Of a DNA stretch of 64,000 bases, positions 45,134 through 51,988 are shown piece by piece. The notes under the pieces are model-generated. The model ran no database searches, was not told where the DNA came from, and was given only the letters and a program-made list of their open reading frames with translations. The stretch covers positions 3,286,001 through 3,350,000 of the forward strand of contig NZ_CP127295.1 of the NCBI RefSeq assembly GCF_030285665.1. The letters are read 5' to 3'. Source of the DNA: Amycolatopsis mongoliensis (lineage in GTDB: Bacteria > Actinomycetota > Actinomycetes > Mycobacteriales > Pseudonocardiaceae). The stretch's first letter is position 1. Each line of letters opens with the position of its first letter. A program made the translations under genes and the position numbers.

Positions 45134-45673
45134 TCAGCCCCTGATCTTCAGGGCTTCGTCGAGGACGCTCCGGTCGCGCTCGAAATCCGCGGCCGGGGCC
45201 TCGAACCGGATCGTCACCAGGGCGTCGCCGGCGCCGAGACCGACCACGGTCACCCGCCGGGGTACGCCGTCGCGCTCGTAGGTGAAGTCCCATTCCGCGG
45301 CGTCGCGTTCGGCGATCTGGGCGTGCTCGACGACCGTGCCGCCCTGCCGGCCCGCCACCGCTTGGAGCCCGCTGAGGGCGTCCTCCTGCGTGATCGGTAC
45401 CCGGTCGGTCTCGAGCAGGAGATCGCCGTGGCGGAAGCTCGCGTGCTCCTTGTCGCGGGTCACGGCCCAGGACGACGGCACCGGGATCTCGATCGCCGAG
45501 CCGGGGCCGTCCGCGTCCGCGAGCCGGTAGACCTCAAGCGAGCCCCGGGTGGTCGTCGGTGCGGGCGGCGGTGGTGCGGCCGCCGGAGCGTCTTCGCCGC
45601 GCCAGAACTGCGCCGCCACGATGGCCAGGACAGCCGCGCCGATCACGGCCGAGCCCACCAGCTTCTTGTTCAT
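45134..45673 (-). CDS. Membrane-anchored or exported protein, unknown
   Basis: A 179-residue protein. Residues 5-23 are a single hydrophobic anchor or signal (LVGSAVIGAAVLAIVAAQF), followed by a Pro/Ala/Thr linker and a beta-rich domain of about 130 residues (IPVPSSWAVTRDKEHASFRH, then EWDFTYERDGVPRRVTVVGL). The domain pattern recalls small secreted lipoprotein folds of the DUF1795/PsbP type, a weak resemblance. Its start lies about 110 bases from the MarR gene, on the opposite strand. Confidence 0.65.
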   Translation of the reverse strand: MNKKLVGSAVIGAAVLAIVAAQFWRGEDAPAAAPPPPAPTTTRGSLEVYRLADADGPGSAIEIPVPSSWAVTRDKEHASFRHGDLLLETDRVPITQEDALSGLQAVAGRQGGTVVEHAQIAERDAAEWDFTYERDGVPRRVTVVGLGAGDALVTIRFEAPAADFERDRSVLDEALKIRG

Positions 45674-45768
45674 CAGACCCCCAGGTCTCGTCCCTCGGAG
45701 AGGACGCGCGGCCGTGTCCCAGGTTGCGGGTTGACGGAGATCACCCGTGTGGCCGAAGTTTCGTAAGG

Positions 45769-45774
45769 TATGCT
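45769..45774 (+). promoter_or_regulatory. -10 element for leaderless marR (45781)
   Basis: TATGCT, six bases before the ATG at 45781. An imperfect repeat around it, GTAAG-N5-CTAAC, could be an autorepressor site. Confidence 0.5.
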
Positions 45775-45780
45775 AACTAT

Positions 45781-46212
45781 ATGTCCGGCGACACGCACGA
45801 ACGCTCCTTGGCGAGCCGTCTGCGTCTCGCGGTGGTCCGGCTCAACCGCCGGCTGCGGGCACAGCGCGTCGGGGACGACCTCACGCTGACGCAGGTCGCC
45901 GCGCTGTCCACCCTGCACAAGTGCGGTGCGCTGACCCCAGGTCAGCTCGCCGCGAAGGAAGGCGTCCAGCCGCCCTCGATGACGAGGGTGATCGCCGCGC
46001 TCGAGGAGATGAAGTTCGTCGAGCGGCGCCCGCACCCGACCGATGGCCGGCAGGCCATCGTCGAGCTGTCCGAGAGCGGACTGGCCTACGTGCAGAAGGC
46101 CATCTCCGTGCGGGAGGCGTGGCTGGACCGGCAGTTGGCGGAACTCGGCGACGAAGAGCGCGAAGTGCTCTCGAAAGCCGCCGAAATCATAGACAGGATG
46201 GCGGGGAACTAA
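45781..46212 (+). CDS. MarR-family regulator (Rv0880-like)
   Basis: A 143-residue winged-helix regulator: LTLTQVAALSTLHKCGALTP, recognition helix QPPSMTRVIAALEEMKFVER, wing RPHPTDGRQAIVELS. It sits five bases before an MFS gene and so probably controls it as an operon; Rv0880 is the matching M. tuberculosis gene. The ATG at 45781 has no ribosome site and a -10 at leaderless distance. Ligand unknown. Confidence 0.88.
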   Translation: MSGDTHERSLASRLRLAVVRLNRRLRAQRVGDDLTLTQVAALSTLHKCGALTPGQLAAKEGVQPPSMTRVIAALEEMKFVERRPHPTDGRQAIVELSESGLAYVQKAISVREAWLDRQLAELGDEEREVLSKAAEIIDRMAGN

Positions 46213-46217
46213 CCACG

Positions 46218-47600
46218 GTGACGGCCACGGGTAGCGAAACGAAGCGTTCCATCGAGACCACTGCTACCCGGGACACGGCACCACCGCCGTCCGCTTCGCC
46301 ACCATCCGAGCCCCTTCCGCCGGAAACCCCGCGCCGCGGCAGCATGTTCGCCTCCCTGCGGGTCCGCAACTACCGGCTGTTCTTCACCGGCCAGGTCATC
46401 TCGAACATCGGCACCTGGATGCAGCGCATCGCCCAGGACTGGCTGGTGTTCACCCTCAGCGGCAACAACCCGATCGCCCTCGGCATCGCGGTGGCGCTGC
46501 AGTTCGCGCCGACCCTGTTCCTCTCGCTGTGGGCCGGCGTCCTCGCCGACCGCGTCGACAAGCGGCGGCTGCTGACCTGGATCCAGGTTGCGGCGTGTTC
46601 GCAGGCCGTGGTGCTCGGCGTTCTCGACATCACCGGGCTCGTCGCGCTGTGGCAGGTCTACGTCCTGTGCTTCACGCTCGGCATCACCGCGTCGCTCGAA
46701 GTGCCGACGCGGCAGTCGTTCGTCGCCGAAATGGTCGGCCGGGACCAGATCGCGAACGCCGTCGCGCTGAACTCGTCGATCTTCAACATGGCGCGGATCG
46801 TCGGCCCGGCGATCGCCGGGTTCGCGATCACGTGGATCGGCACCGGCTGGCTGTTCATCGCGAACGCGGTCAGCACGGTCGCGGTGATCACCGGGCTGGT
46901 CCTGATGAACCCGGACAAGCTGTTCCGCGTCGCGGCCGTGCCGCGCGAGAAGGGGCAGCTGGCCGAAGGCCTCCGGTACGTCCGGCGGCGCTCGGACCTG
47001 ATGACGGTGATGGTGCTGGTGCTGTTCGTCAGCACGTTCGGCATCACCTACTTCAGCTCGCTGCCGATCGTCGCGGCGAACGTCTTCCACACCGCGGCCG
47101 ACGGCTACGGGCTCCTGTCGACGCTGGTCGCGGTGGGCACGTTCACCGGCGCGATCATGTCGGCCCGCCGCGGGACGAAGGGCCGGCCGCGGGTGCGGCT
47201 GATGCTGGTGTCGGCGTTCTTCCTCGGTGTGTTCGAGCTGATCACGGCCTTCATGCCGACGTACCTGACGTTCGGCCTCGGCCTGATCCCGCTCGGCTTC
47301 GCCACGATGACGTTCCTCAACACGGCCAACGCGCTGGTGCAGACCTCGGTCAGCCCCGAGATGCGCGGTCGCGTGATGGGGCTGTACGTGCTGGTGCTCA
47401 TCGGCGGCAACCCGATCGGCGGGCCGATGGTCGGGTGGATGGCGCAGGCGTTCGGCGGGCGGTCTCCGTTCTACATCGGCGGGGCGGTTTCGGCTTTGGC
47501 AGCAGTGGTCTGTGCGGTCGTGCTGATCCGGCGGGGTGGGGTCTCCTGGCCGGTGCAGCGAGGGTTCGGGCTTCGGGTCTTGAAGCGGGCGAAGGTCTAG
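46218..47600 (+). CDS. MFS exporter
   Basis: A 460-residue major facilitator protein. After a ~40-residue Pro/Thr-rich N-terminus come about 12 membrane helices. NIGTWMQRIAQDWLVFTLSG in helix 1 and LADRVDKRRLL in the first loop are typical of the enterobactin-exporter-like (MFS_3) drug or metabolite exporters. It is the second gene of an operon behind MarR, which suggests regulated export of a toxic or secondary compound. The GTG start at 46218 is the first in frame after the MarR stop. Confidence 0.88.
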   Translation: MTATGSETKRSIETTATRDTAPPPSASPPSEPLPPETPRRGSMFASLRVRNYRLFFTGQVISNIGTWMQRIAQDWLVFTLSGNNPIALGIAVALQFAPTLFLSLWAGVLADRVDKRRLLTWIQVAACSQAVVLGVLDITGLVALWQVYVLCFTLGITASLEVPTRQSFVAEMVGRDQIANAVALNSSIFNMARIVGPAIAGFAITWIGTGWLFIANAVSTVAVITGLVLMNPDKLFRVAAVPREKGQLAEGLRYVRRRSDLMTVMVLVLFVSTFGITYFSSLPIVAANVFHTAADGYGLLSTLVAVGTFTGAIMSARRGTKGRPRVRLMLVSAFFLGVFELITAFMPTYLTFGLGLIPLGFATMTFLNTANALVQTSVSPEMRGRVMGLYVLVLIGGNPIGGPMVGWMAQAFGGRSPFYIGGAVSALAAVVCAVVLIRRGGVSWPVQRGFGLRVLKRAKV

Positions 47601-48618
47601 CGGCCGAGGAGGGGCGGCACCACCTTCTCGGCGATCCGGCGTATCCCCGGCATGGTCCGGTCCAGGTCGTACACGCTGATGACGAGCGTCTGGGCGGAAC
47701 CGTCGACGAGCTGGACTTCGATGATTCCGCCCGGCTCGCTGACGTCTGCCGGGCGGCCCGCGAAGCGGTCACCGAAGTGCTGGGTCAAGCTGCTGGGGTG
47801 GTACGAAAGCTTGACCTCGGCTCCGCCGGCCTGGTGCCTGCCCGTGCCGGGCCAGTCGGGTTCGACTTCGCCGAGGGAAAGGCCCAGCGCCCGGGCCAGC
47901 TGGGTGTAGAGCTGTCTCATGATCAGCGGGTAGGCGGCGTCGGCGATGCCCGTGCCGGTGATCGGGGTCATCTCGGGTGGGTGCAGCCGCTCCGCCTCGC
48001 TCGGCAGCGATGGCCCCGGCGTGGCGATCGCCCCGATCATCACGGTGCCGAGCCTCTCCGCCATCCCCCGGAAGTCACGCTCGGTGCGGACGCCCGCCTG
48101 GCTCGCGACCCGGAGCCGGAGCTCCGGTGCCGCCACTGTTCGCCGGTGTCGGCGAGCCGGACGATCAGCGTCGCGTCGTAGCCGGAACTGCTGGTCATCG
48201 TGCCCTGGTGCCCGGCGACCGCGACTCCGGCCGGTTCGACCCCGGTTACCGGAGCCGGCTCGGCGGTGTTCGCGGTGACGTCCAGCTCGGGGGTGACGAC
48301 GTGGCAGGACGCGGCCGTCACCTCGCGCAGGACCGGGCCACCCAGCACCTGGCTCCAGGTTTGCTCCGGGACGGCTTCGCAGAGCACATGGCCCCGGCTG
48401 CTGAACGGCAGTGCGGCGGCCAGCTCGCCGGTCGGCATCGGGACCGGGCGGAGCGCCTCGCCGTGCGCCGTCGGCCACACGGACGGCAGTGCCCTCGGTG
48501 CCTCTTGCGGCGAGTCGCGGGTCAGGAACCAGCCCAGCCCGCCCACCAGCATGAAGGCCGCCGTCAGCGAGACGGCGAGCAGCACTGTGTGGTCCTTCGG
48601 CATCCCCCTCGTGTTCAC
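47597..48618 (-). pseudogene. Membrane-anchored protein, coding frame broken by a -1 shift
   Basis: From the GTG at 48618 one frame codes an N-terminal membrane anchor (HTVLLAVSLTAAFMLVGGLG) and a domain ending SGYDATLIVRLADTGEQ. The neighbouring frame then codes the rest (APELRLRVASQAGVRTERDF to the stop at 47597). One missing base near 48121-48137 explains both; repaired, the protein has 340 residues. A separate gene starting at GTG 48136 is less likely because no ribosome site precedes it. No family recognised. TACGGT at 48625-48630 suggests a leaderless start. Confidence 0.65.
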
Positions 48619-48624
48619 GGCGTA

Positions 48625-48630
48625 ACCGTA
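48625..48630 (-). promoter_or_regulatory. -10 element for the frameshifted gene
   Basis: TACGGT on the minus strand, six bases before the GTG at 48618. It favours that GTG over the ATG at 48603. Confidence 0.4.
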
Positions 48631-48713
48631 TCGGCACGCACCGACAGAAAAGTGCGGTTTCCGGGGCCAGCGTCACGCGAACGAGTGAGATCCGGGTCTC
48701 CCCGGTCGACCTC

Positions 48714-48743
48714 TTGCCGATCGAGATGAGGTTAGGCTAACCT
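48714..48743 (+). promoter_or_regulatory. Promoter overlapped by the iron box
   Basis: TTGCCG at 48714-48719 and TAACCT at 48738-48743, 18 bases apart, predict transcription to the right from about 48749. The -10 lies within the iron-box palindrome, so a metal-loaded repressor would shut it. Confidence 0.5.
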
Positions 48744-48745
48744 CA
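48727..48745. promoter_or_regulatory. Iron box (IdeR/DtxR-type operator)
   Basis: TGAGGTTAGGCTAACCTCA, a perfect 19-base palindrome matching the IdeR/DtxR consensus TTAGGTTAGGCTAACCTAA at 17 of 19 positions. It overlaps a rightward promoter that leads into a short transcript ending at a strong hairpin. Confidence 0.85.
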
Positions 48746-48748
48746 TAC

Positions 48749-48830
48749 ATGTCCGCTTCGTGGTGGGAGCGGCAGTCAGTTCGGGAACGGACGGAGCCCC
48801 GGCCCTGGGAACCCCAGGCCGGGGCTTCGT
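48749..48830 (+). ncRNA. Candidate iron-regulated small RNA
   Basis: A promoter under a perfect iron box predicts transcription from about 48749, and a GC-rich hairpin at 48795-48826 followed by TCGTTC ends it about 80 bases later. No other gene on this strand starts until 53698. A 40-codon reading frame (48749-48871) also begins at the predicted start, but it runs through the hairpin and into the NAT gene on the other strand and resembles no known protein. A small RNA made in iron starvation, like mycobacterial MrsI, is the better reading. Confidence 0.45.
48795..48826 (+). terminator. Hairpin ending the iron-box transcript
   Basis: AGCCCCGGCCCTGGG pairs with CCCAGGCCGGGGCT with one bulged base and a three-base loop, followed by TCGTTC. 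It could also act on NAT transcripts from the right. Confidence 0.6.
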
Positions 48831-48851
48831 TCATGCACGGCAGGGTCTATT

Positions 48852-49655
48852 TCACGGCAGTGTCGGGCTGAGCGCACCGCTCGTCAAGGGACTCTCACCC
48901 GGTGGCGTGGGCAGCCGCGTCAGCGGGAGGCCGAAGTAGACCCGGTACGCCGTGCGGATCGCGGCTTCGGTCGGCAGCACGACCTCGTGCCGGACGCCGT
49001 CGACCGTCTCGATCAGCCGGTCGCCCGAGAGCGTCACGCGGCCCTGGGACGTCGGGCGCGAGCACGTCAGGGACTTCGTGAAGTGCGACTCCGGGGACGT
49101 CGCCTGCCACCACGCCATCGGGACGAAGTCCGAGAGCGGCCGCGGCCGGCGCTCCAGGCGGTACTGCGGCTTGCCGTCCTGCACCACGTCGACGTCGCCG
49201 TGCGGTGCGTCCAGTACCAGGAACTCACCGTCCGGATCGGACTGGGCGTCCACGCCGGACAGTCGCAGCGGGTACCGGGAGAACCGGCCGAAACCGACCT
49301 CGACCAGCCAAGGCTCGTCGAGCTCGACGACGATCGCCGCGTGGTCCAGCGGCGGGCCGAGGGTGCCGTCCGGGCGGAAGACCTGCGCGGCGTGCAGCGA
49401 CGCGGCGTACCCGAGTTCGCGCAGCAGCGCCGCGAAGAGGCCGTTCAGCTCGTAGCAGAAACCGCCGCGCCGGCGCTCGACGATCTTGCCGAACAGTGCT
49501 TCCTCGGCCAGCTTCACCGGCTCGCCGAGGTGGATGCTCAGGTTCTCGAACGGGACCGCGGTCAGGTGACGCTCCTGCAGGTGGCGCAGGGTTTCCAGGT
49601 CGGCTGCCGCGGGCCACGCGACCCCGAGGCGAGCCAGATACGCGTCAACGTCCAT
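48852..49655 (-). CDS. nat: Arylamine N-acetyltransferase
   Basis: A 267-residue NAT. The catalytic Cys67 is in RRGGFCYELN and His105 in PLDHAAIVV. The third triad residue, normally Asp in a VDVGFG motif, is Glu119 here (VEVGFG). The family transfers acetyl from acetyl-CoA to arylamines; related enzymes close the ring of rifamycin-type antibiotics. The ATG at 49655 gives a family-typical N-terminus; the longer upstream frame adds 16 residues without homology. It stands alone between the iron-box element and sodA. Confidence 0.9.
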   Translation of the reverse strand: MDVDAYLARLGVAWPAAADLETLRHLQERHLTAVPFENLSIHLGEPVKLAEEALFGKIVERRRGGFCYELNGLFAALLRELGYAASLHAAQVFRPDGTLGPPLDHAAIVVELDEPWLVEVGFGRFSRYPLRLSGVDAQSDPDGEFLVLDAPHGDVDVVQDGKPQYRLERRPRPLSDFVPMAWWQATSPESHFTKSLTCSRPTSQGRVTLSGDRLIETVDGVRHEVVLPTEAAIRTAYRVYFGLPLTRLPTPPGESPLTSGALSPTLP

Positions 49656-49714
49656 GGCGACCACTCTCACACCTCGACCGCACTCGAGGTCAAGCGAATT
49701 CACCCGACGACGAA

Positions 49715-49744
49715 AACGGGGCCCTCCCGCAGGAGGACCCCGTT
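49715..49744 (-). terminator. Terminator after sodA
   Basis: A 13-base stem (49715-49727 with 49732-49744, one mismatch) and a four-base loop. On the sodA strand it is followed by TTTTC, a proper U-tract. Confidence 0.75.
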
Positions 49745-49758
49745 CGCGAACCGCGTGC

Positions 49759-50382
49759 TCAGCCGAGCAGCAGGCCGTTGCCGCCGGCGACGGCGTTGTC
49801 GAAGCGCTTGCTGATCTCGGCCCAGTTGAAGATGTTCCACAGGGCCTTGACGTAGTCGGGCTTCACGTTCTTGTAGTCCAGGTAGAACGCGTGCTCCCAG
49901 ACGTCGACCAGCAGGATCGGCACGGTCGGCAGGATCAGGTTGTTGTGGTGGTCGCGCAGCTGCTGGGTGATCAGCGTCTTGCCGATCGGGTCCCAGGAGA
50001 GCGCGCCCCAGCCGTTGCCCTGGATCGTGGTCGACACGGCGGTGAACTGCGCCTTGAACTTGTCGAAGGAGCCGAACGCCTCGTCGATCGCCGCGGCCAG
50101 CTCGCCGGTCGGCTTGTCGCCGCCTTCCGGCGACAGGATCTTCCACCACACGACGTGGTTGGCGTGGCCGGCCAGGTTGAAGGCCAGCGTGGTCTCGAGA
50201 CCGACGATGTTGCCGAAGTCGCCGGCGTCGCGGGCTTCCGCGATCTTGTCGAGCGTGTCGTTCGCGCCCTTGACGTAGGTCGCGTGGTGCTTGCTGTGGT
50301 GCAGCTCGTTGATCTCGCCCGAAATGTGCGGCGCGAGGGCGCTGTAGTCGTAGTCGAGATCGGGGAGCTCGTAGCGGGCCAT
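49759..50382 (-). CDS. sodA: Superoxide dismutase [Mn/Fe]
   Basis: A 207-residue SOD of the Mn/Fe family: [20 protein letters not shown], metal ligand His in [11 protein letters not shown], the His in [23 protein letters not shown], and the Asp and His ligands in [13 protein letters not shown]. It converts superoxide to hydrogen peroxide and oxygen in the cytoplasm or, in mycobacteria, outside the cell; no signal peptide is present. The ATG at 50382 is set by AAGGAGG just before it. It has its own terminator. Confidence 0.95.
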   Translation of the reverse strand: MARYELPDLDYDYSALAPHISGEINELHHSKHHATYVKGANDTLDKIAEARDAGDFGNIVGLETTLAFNLAGHANHVVWWKILSPEGGDKPTGELAAAIDEAFGSFDKFKAQFTAVSTTIQGNGWGALSWDPIGKTLITQQLRDHHNNLILPTVPILLVDVWEHAFYLDYKNVKPDYVKALWNIFNWAEISKRFDNAVAGGNGLLLG

Positions 50383-50479
50383 TGGCCCTCCTTCTGTCTT
50401 CGACACAAGTTTCCGGTATCGAACCTAGTAGCACACCGCCCTCCGCGGCGAGCGGGGGCGCGTGGTCGTCCCACTGCTT

Positions 50480-50523
50480 GGGGGTCCGGGTGGCGGAGCC
50501 CCCGGCCCGGGGCGGAGCCCCGG
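50480..50523 (+). repeat. Palindromic repeat (family C), intergenic copy
   Basis: 44 bases, GGGGGTCCGGGTGGCGGAGC and onward, with two nested GC hairpins. It matches the copy inside the modA signal sequence at 39 of 44 positions. It lies between the heme oxygenase stop and the sodA start. Confidence 0.7.
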
Positions 50524-50636
50524 TCGGCGCAGTGTGGGACGACGGCTCGACAGTGGCGTACCCGAGGGCCGGCCACCCGAAACCGAGCCTGCTACCTGGA
50601 CCTAACTGGAGGTCAACGAGCTGTGATGACGATCAT

Positions 50637-51302
50637 TCAGGCGCGGTACTCGTCCAGCTGCGAAGCCAGCTCCTCGAACACGGCGACGTTGCACTCGAAC
50701 GCCACCAGTGTCTCGTCGATCACCCGTGCGCGCTCGGCTTCGTCCCACGGCGCGTTGTCCAGCTTCGCGCGGTACCGGTCGCGGAAGCGGGGCGCGCTGC
50801 CGATGCCCTCGAAGTGGTAGAAGAGCGTGCCCGCCTCGGCGACGTCGTACTTCTTCTCCAGCAGCCGCCGGATCGCCTGGCCGCCCGCGATGTCGCCCAG
50901 GTAGCGCGTGTAGTGGTGCGCCACGTACCCGCCCGCCCACGAAGACGCTTCGCCGATGCGCGCGACATACGCCCGCGTCGAAGCGAGCGGCGAGATCGTC
51001 GAGCGCCAGTCCGGGCCGGCCAGGTGGGCGAGGTCGCGCTCGAGGTGGGGCAGCCGCCGCAGCTCGTCGAAGACGAACTCGCCGCCGATCGGGTGGCCGG
51101 CCATGCGGTCGCTCGCCGCCTCGAGCGCGCCGTAGACGAAGTAGTACTGGATCGCCAGCTGGGTGTAGCCCTCCTGCGTCAGCTCGCCGCCGAGCAGGGC
51201 GCGCATGTACGTCGAGTAGTTCGCCTTCTCGTGCACCTCGAGGGTGGACGCGCGCAAGGTCGCCGAGAACGGGCGGGCGTCGAGGTCCGTGGTCACCGAC
51301 AT
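50637..51302 (-). CDS. Heme oxygenase (biliverdin-producing)
   Basis: A 221-residue all-helical protein. The proximal heme ligand is the His in STLEVHEKANYS and the distal helix is YTRYLGDIAGGQAIRRLL, with the Gly pair that lets oxygen bind. It opens heme to biliverdin, CO and iron, like HmuO of Corynebacterium. The ATG at 51302 follows GGGAGG eight bases upstream; the longer upstream frame is rejected. An iron box 59 bases before the start suggests expression when iron is scarce. Confidence 0.93.
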   Translation of the reverse strand: MSVTTDLDARPFSATLRASTLEVHEKANYSTYMRALLGGELTQEGYTQLAIQYYFVYGALEAASDRMAGHPIGGEFVFDELRRLPHLERDLAHLAGPDWRSTISPLASTRAYVARIGEASSWAGGYVAHHYTRYLGDIAGGQAIRRLLEKKYDVAEAGTLFYHFEGIGSAPRFRDRYRAKLDNAPWDEAERARVIDETLVAFECNVAVFEELASQLDEYRA

Positions 51303-51360
51303 GGGCAGGCCTCCCGGCGATCGATCTGACACGCTGTCAGAAAGAGCGTAGGCCATTTCC

Positions 51361-51379
51361 TCGGGTAAGGCTACCCTAA
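51361..51379 (-). promoter_or_regulatory. Iron box upstream of heme oxygenase
   Basis: TCGGGTAAGGCTACCCTAA matches the IdeR/DtxR consensus at 15 of 19 positions. It overlaps the stop codon of the upstream tetR gene. Heme oxygenase is iron-repressed by DtxR in Corynebacterium diphtheriae, so the match is plausible. Confidence 0.6.
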
Positions 51380-51972
51380 ATCGAGGCCCCGACCGCGCGC
51401 AGCACGAACCGCACCGCGGCCTCGACGACGTCTCCCAGCTGCTCAGGAGGCCCGTCGACCAGCGTCCGGTTGCCCAGTGCCGCGGTGATCATCGGGATCA
51501 GGACGTCCGGGTCCTCGGCCGGCCAGCGCCCCAGGTCGACGCCGCCGGCCAGGATCGCGCGCAGCCGGTCGGTGATCGGGTCGGCGTGCGCGCTGATCCG
51601 CCGGTACGCCGCGGGCGCCAGCGCCGACGCGAGCGCCGTGCCCGGCGGCATGTGGTACTCGGCCAGCACGCGCAGCTGCAGCCGGACGAACGTCGCGAGC
51701 TGGTCGACCGGGTCGGCGTGGGCCTCGACGGCTTCGGTCAGCCGCGTGACGTACCGGGCCGCTTCGTCCTCGACGAACGCGACCAGCAGGCTTTCCTTGT
51801 CGGGGAAGTGGTTGTAGAGCGCGGTCCGGCCCACCCCGGCGGCCGCGGCGACGCCGGCGAGCGTGATCGCGTCGAAGCCGCGTTCGTAGAGCTGGGCGCG
51901 CAGGACTTCGAAGACCCGTGTCCGCACCTCGCGCCGGTGCGCCTCGAGCGACTCACCGAGAATCTTCGGCAT
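51376..51972 (-). CDS. TetR-family regulator
   Basis: A 198-residue repressor: helix-turn-helix FDAITLAGVAAAAGVGRTAL then YNHFPDKESLLVAFV. The C-terminal part resembles TetR_C ligand domains without closer assignment. It lies 73 bases upstream of heme oxygenase on the same strand and just after the glutamate-cysteine ligase gene. The ATG at 51972 has TAGCCT six bases upstream, so it is probably leaderless and separately transcribed. Its target is unknown. Confidence 0.87.
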   Translation of the reverse strand: MPKILGESLEAHRREVRTRVFEVLRAQLYERGFDAITLAGVAAAAGVGRTALYNHFPDKESLLVAFVEDEAARYVTRLTEAVEAHADPVDQLATFVRLQLRVLAEYHMPPGTALASALAPAAYRRISAHADPITDRLRAILAGGVDLGRWPAEDPDVLIPMITAALGNRTLVDGPPEQLGDVVEAAVRFVLRAVGASI

Positions 51973-51978
51973 CGACCC

Positions 51979-51984
51979 AGGCTA
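51979..51984 (-). promoter_or_regulatory. -10 element for leaderless tetR (51972)
   Basis: TAGCCT on the minus strand, six bases before the ATG at 51972, lying between the ligase stop and the tetR start. Confidence 0.5.
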
Positions 51985-51988
51985 GCGG

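Noticed and set aside
48133..48136. An independent gene starting at GTG 48136 for the second half of the frameshifted gene
   Set aside because: No ribosome site or -10 element precedes it, and the upstream frame ends in coding-like sequence that continues naturally after a one-base repair.
48749..48871. A 40-codon protein gene under the iron box
   Set aside because: It has no recognisable sequence, runs through the terminator hairpin and into the opposite NAT gene. Kept as an alternative to the small RNA but not listed as a CDS.
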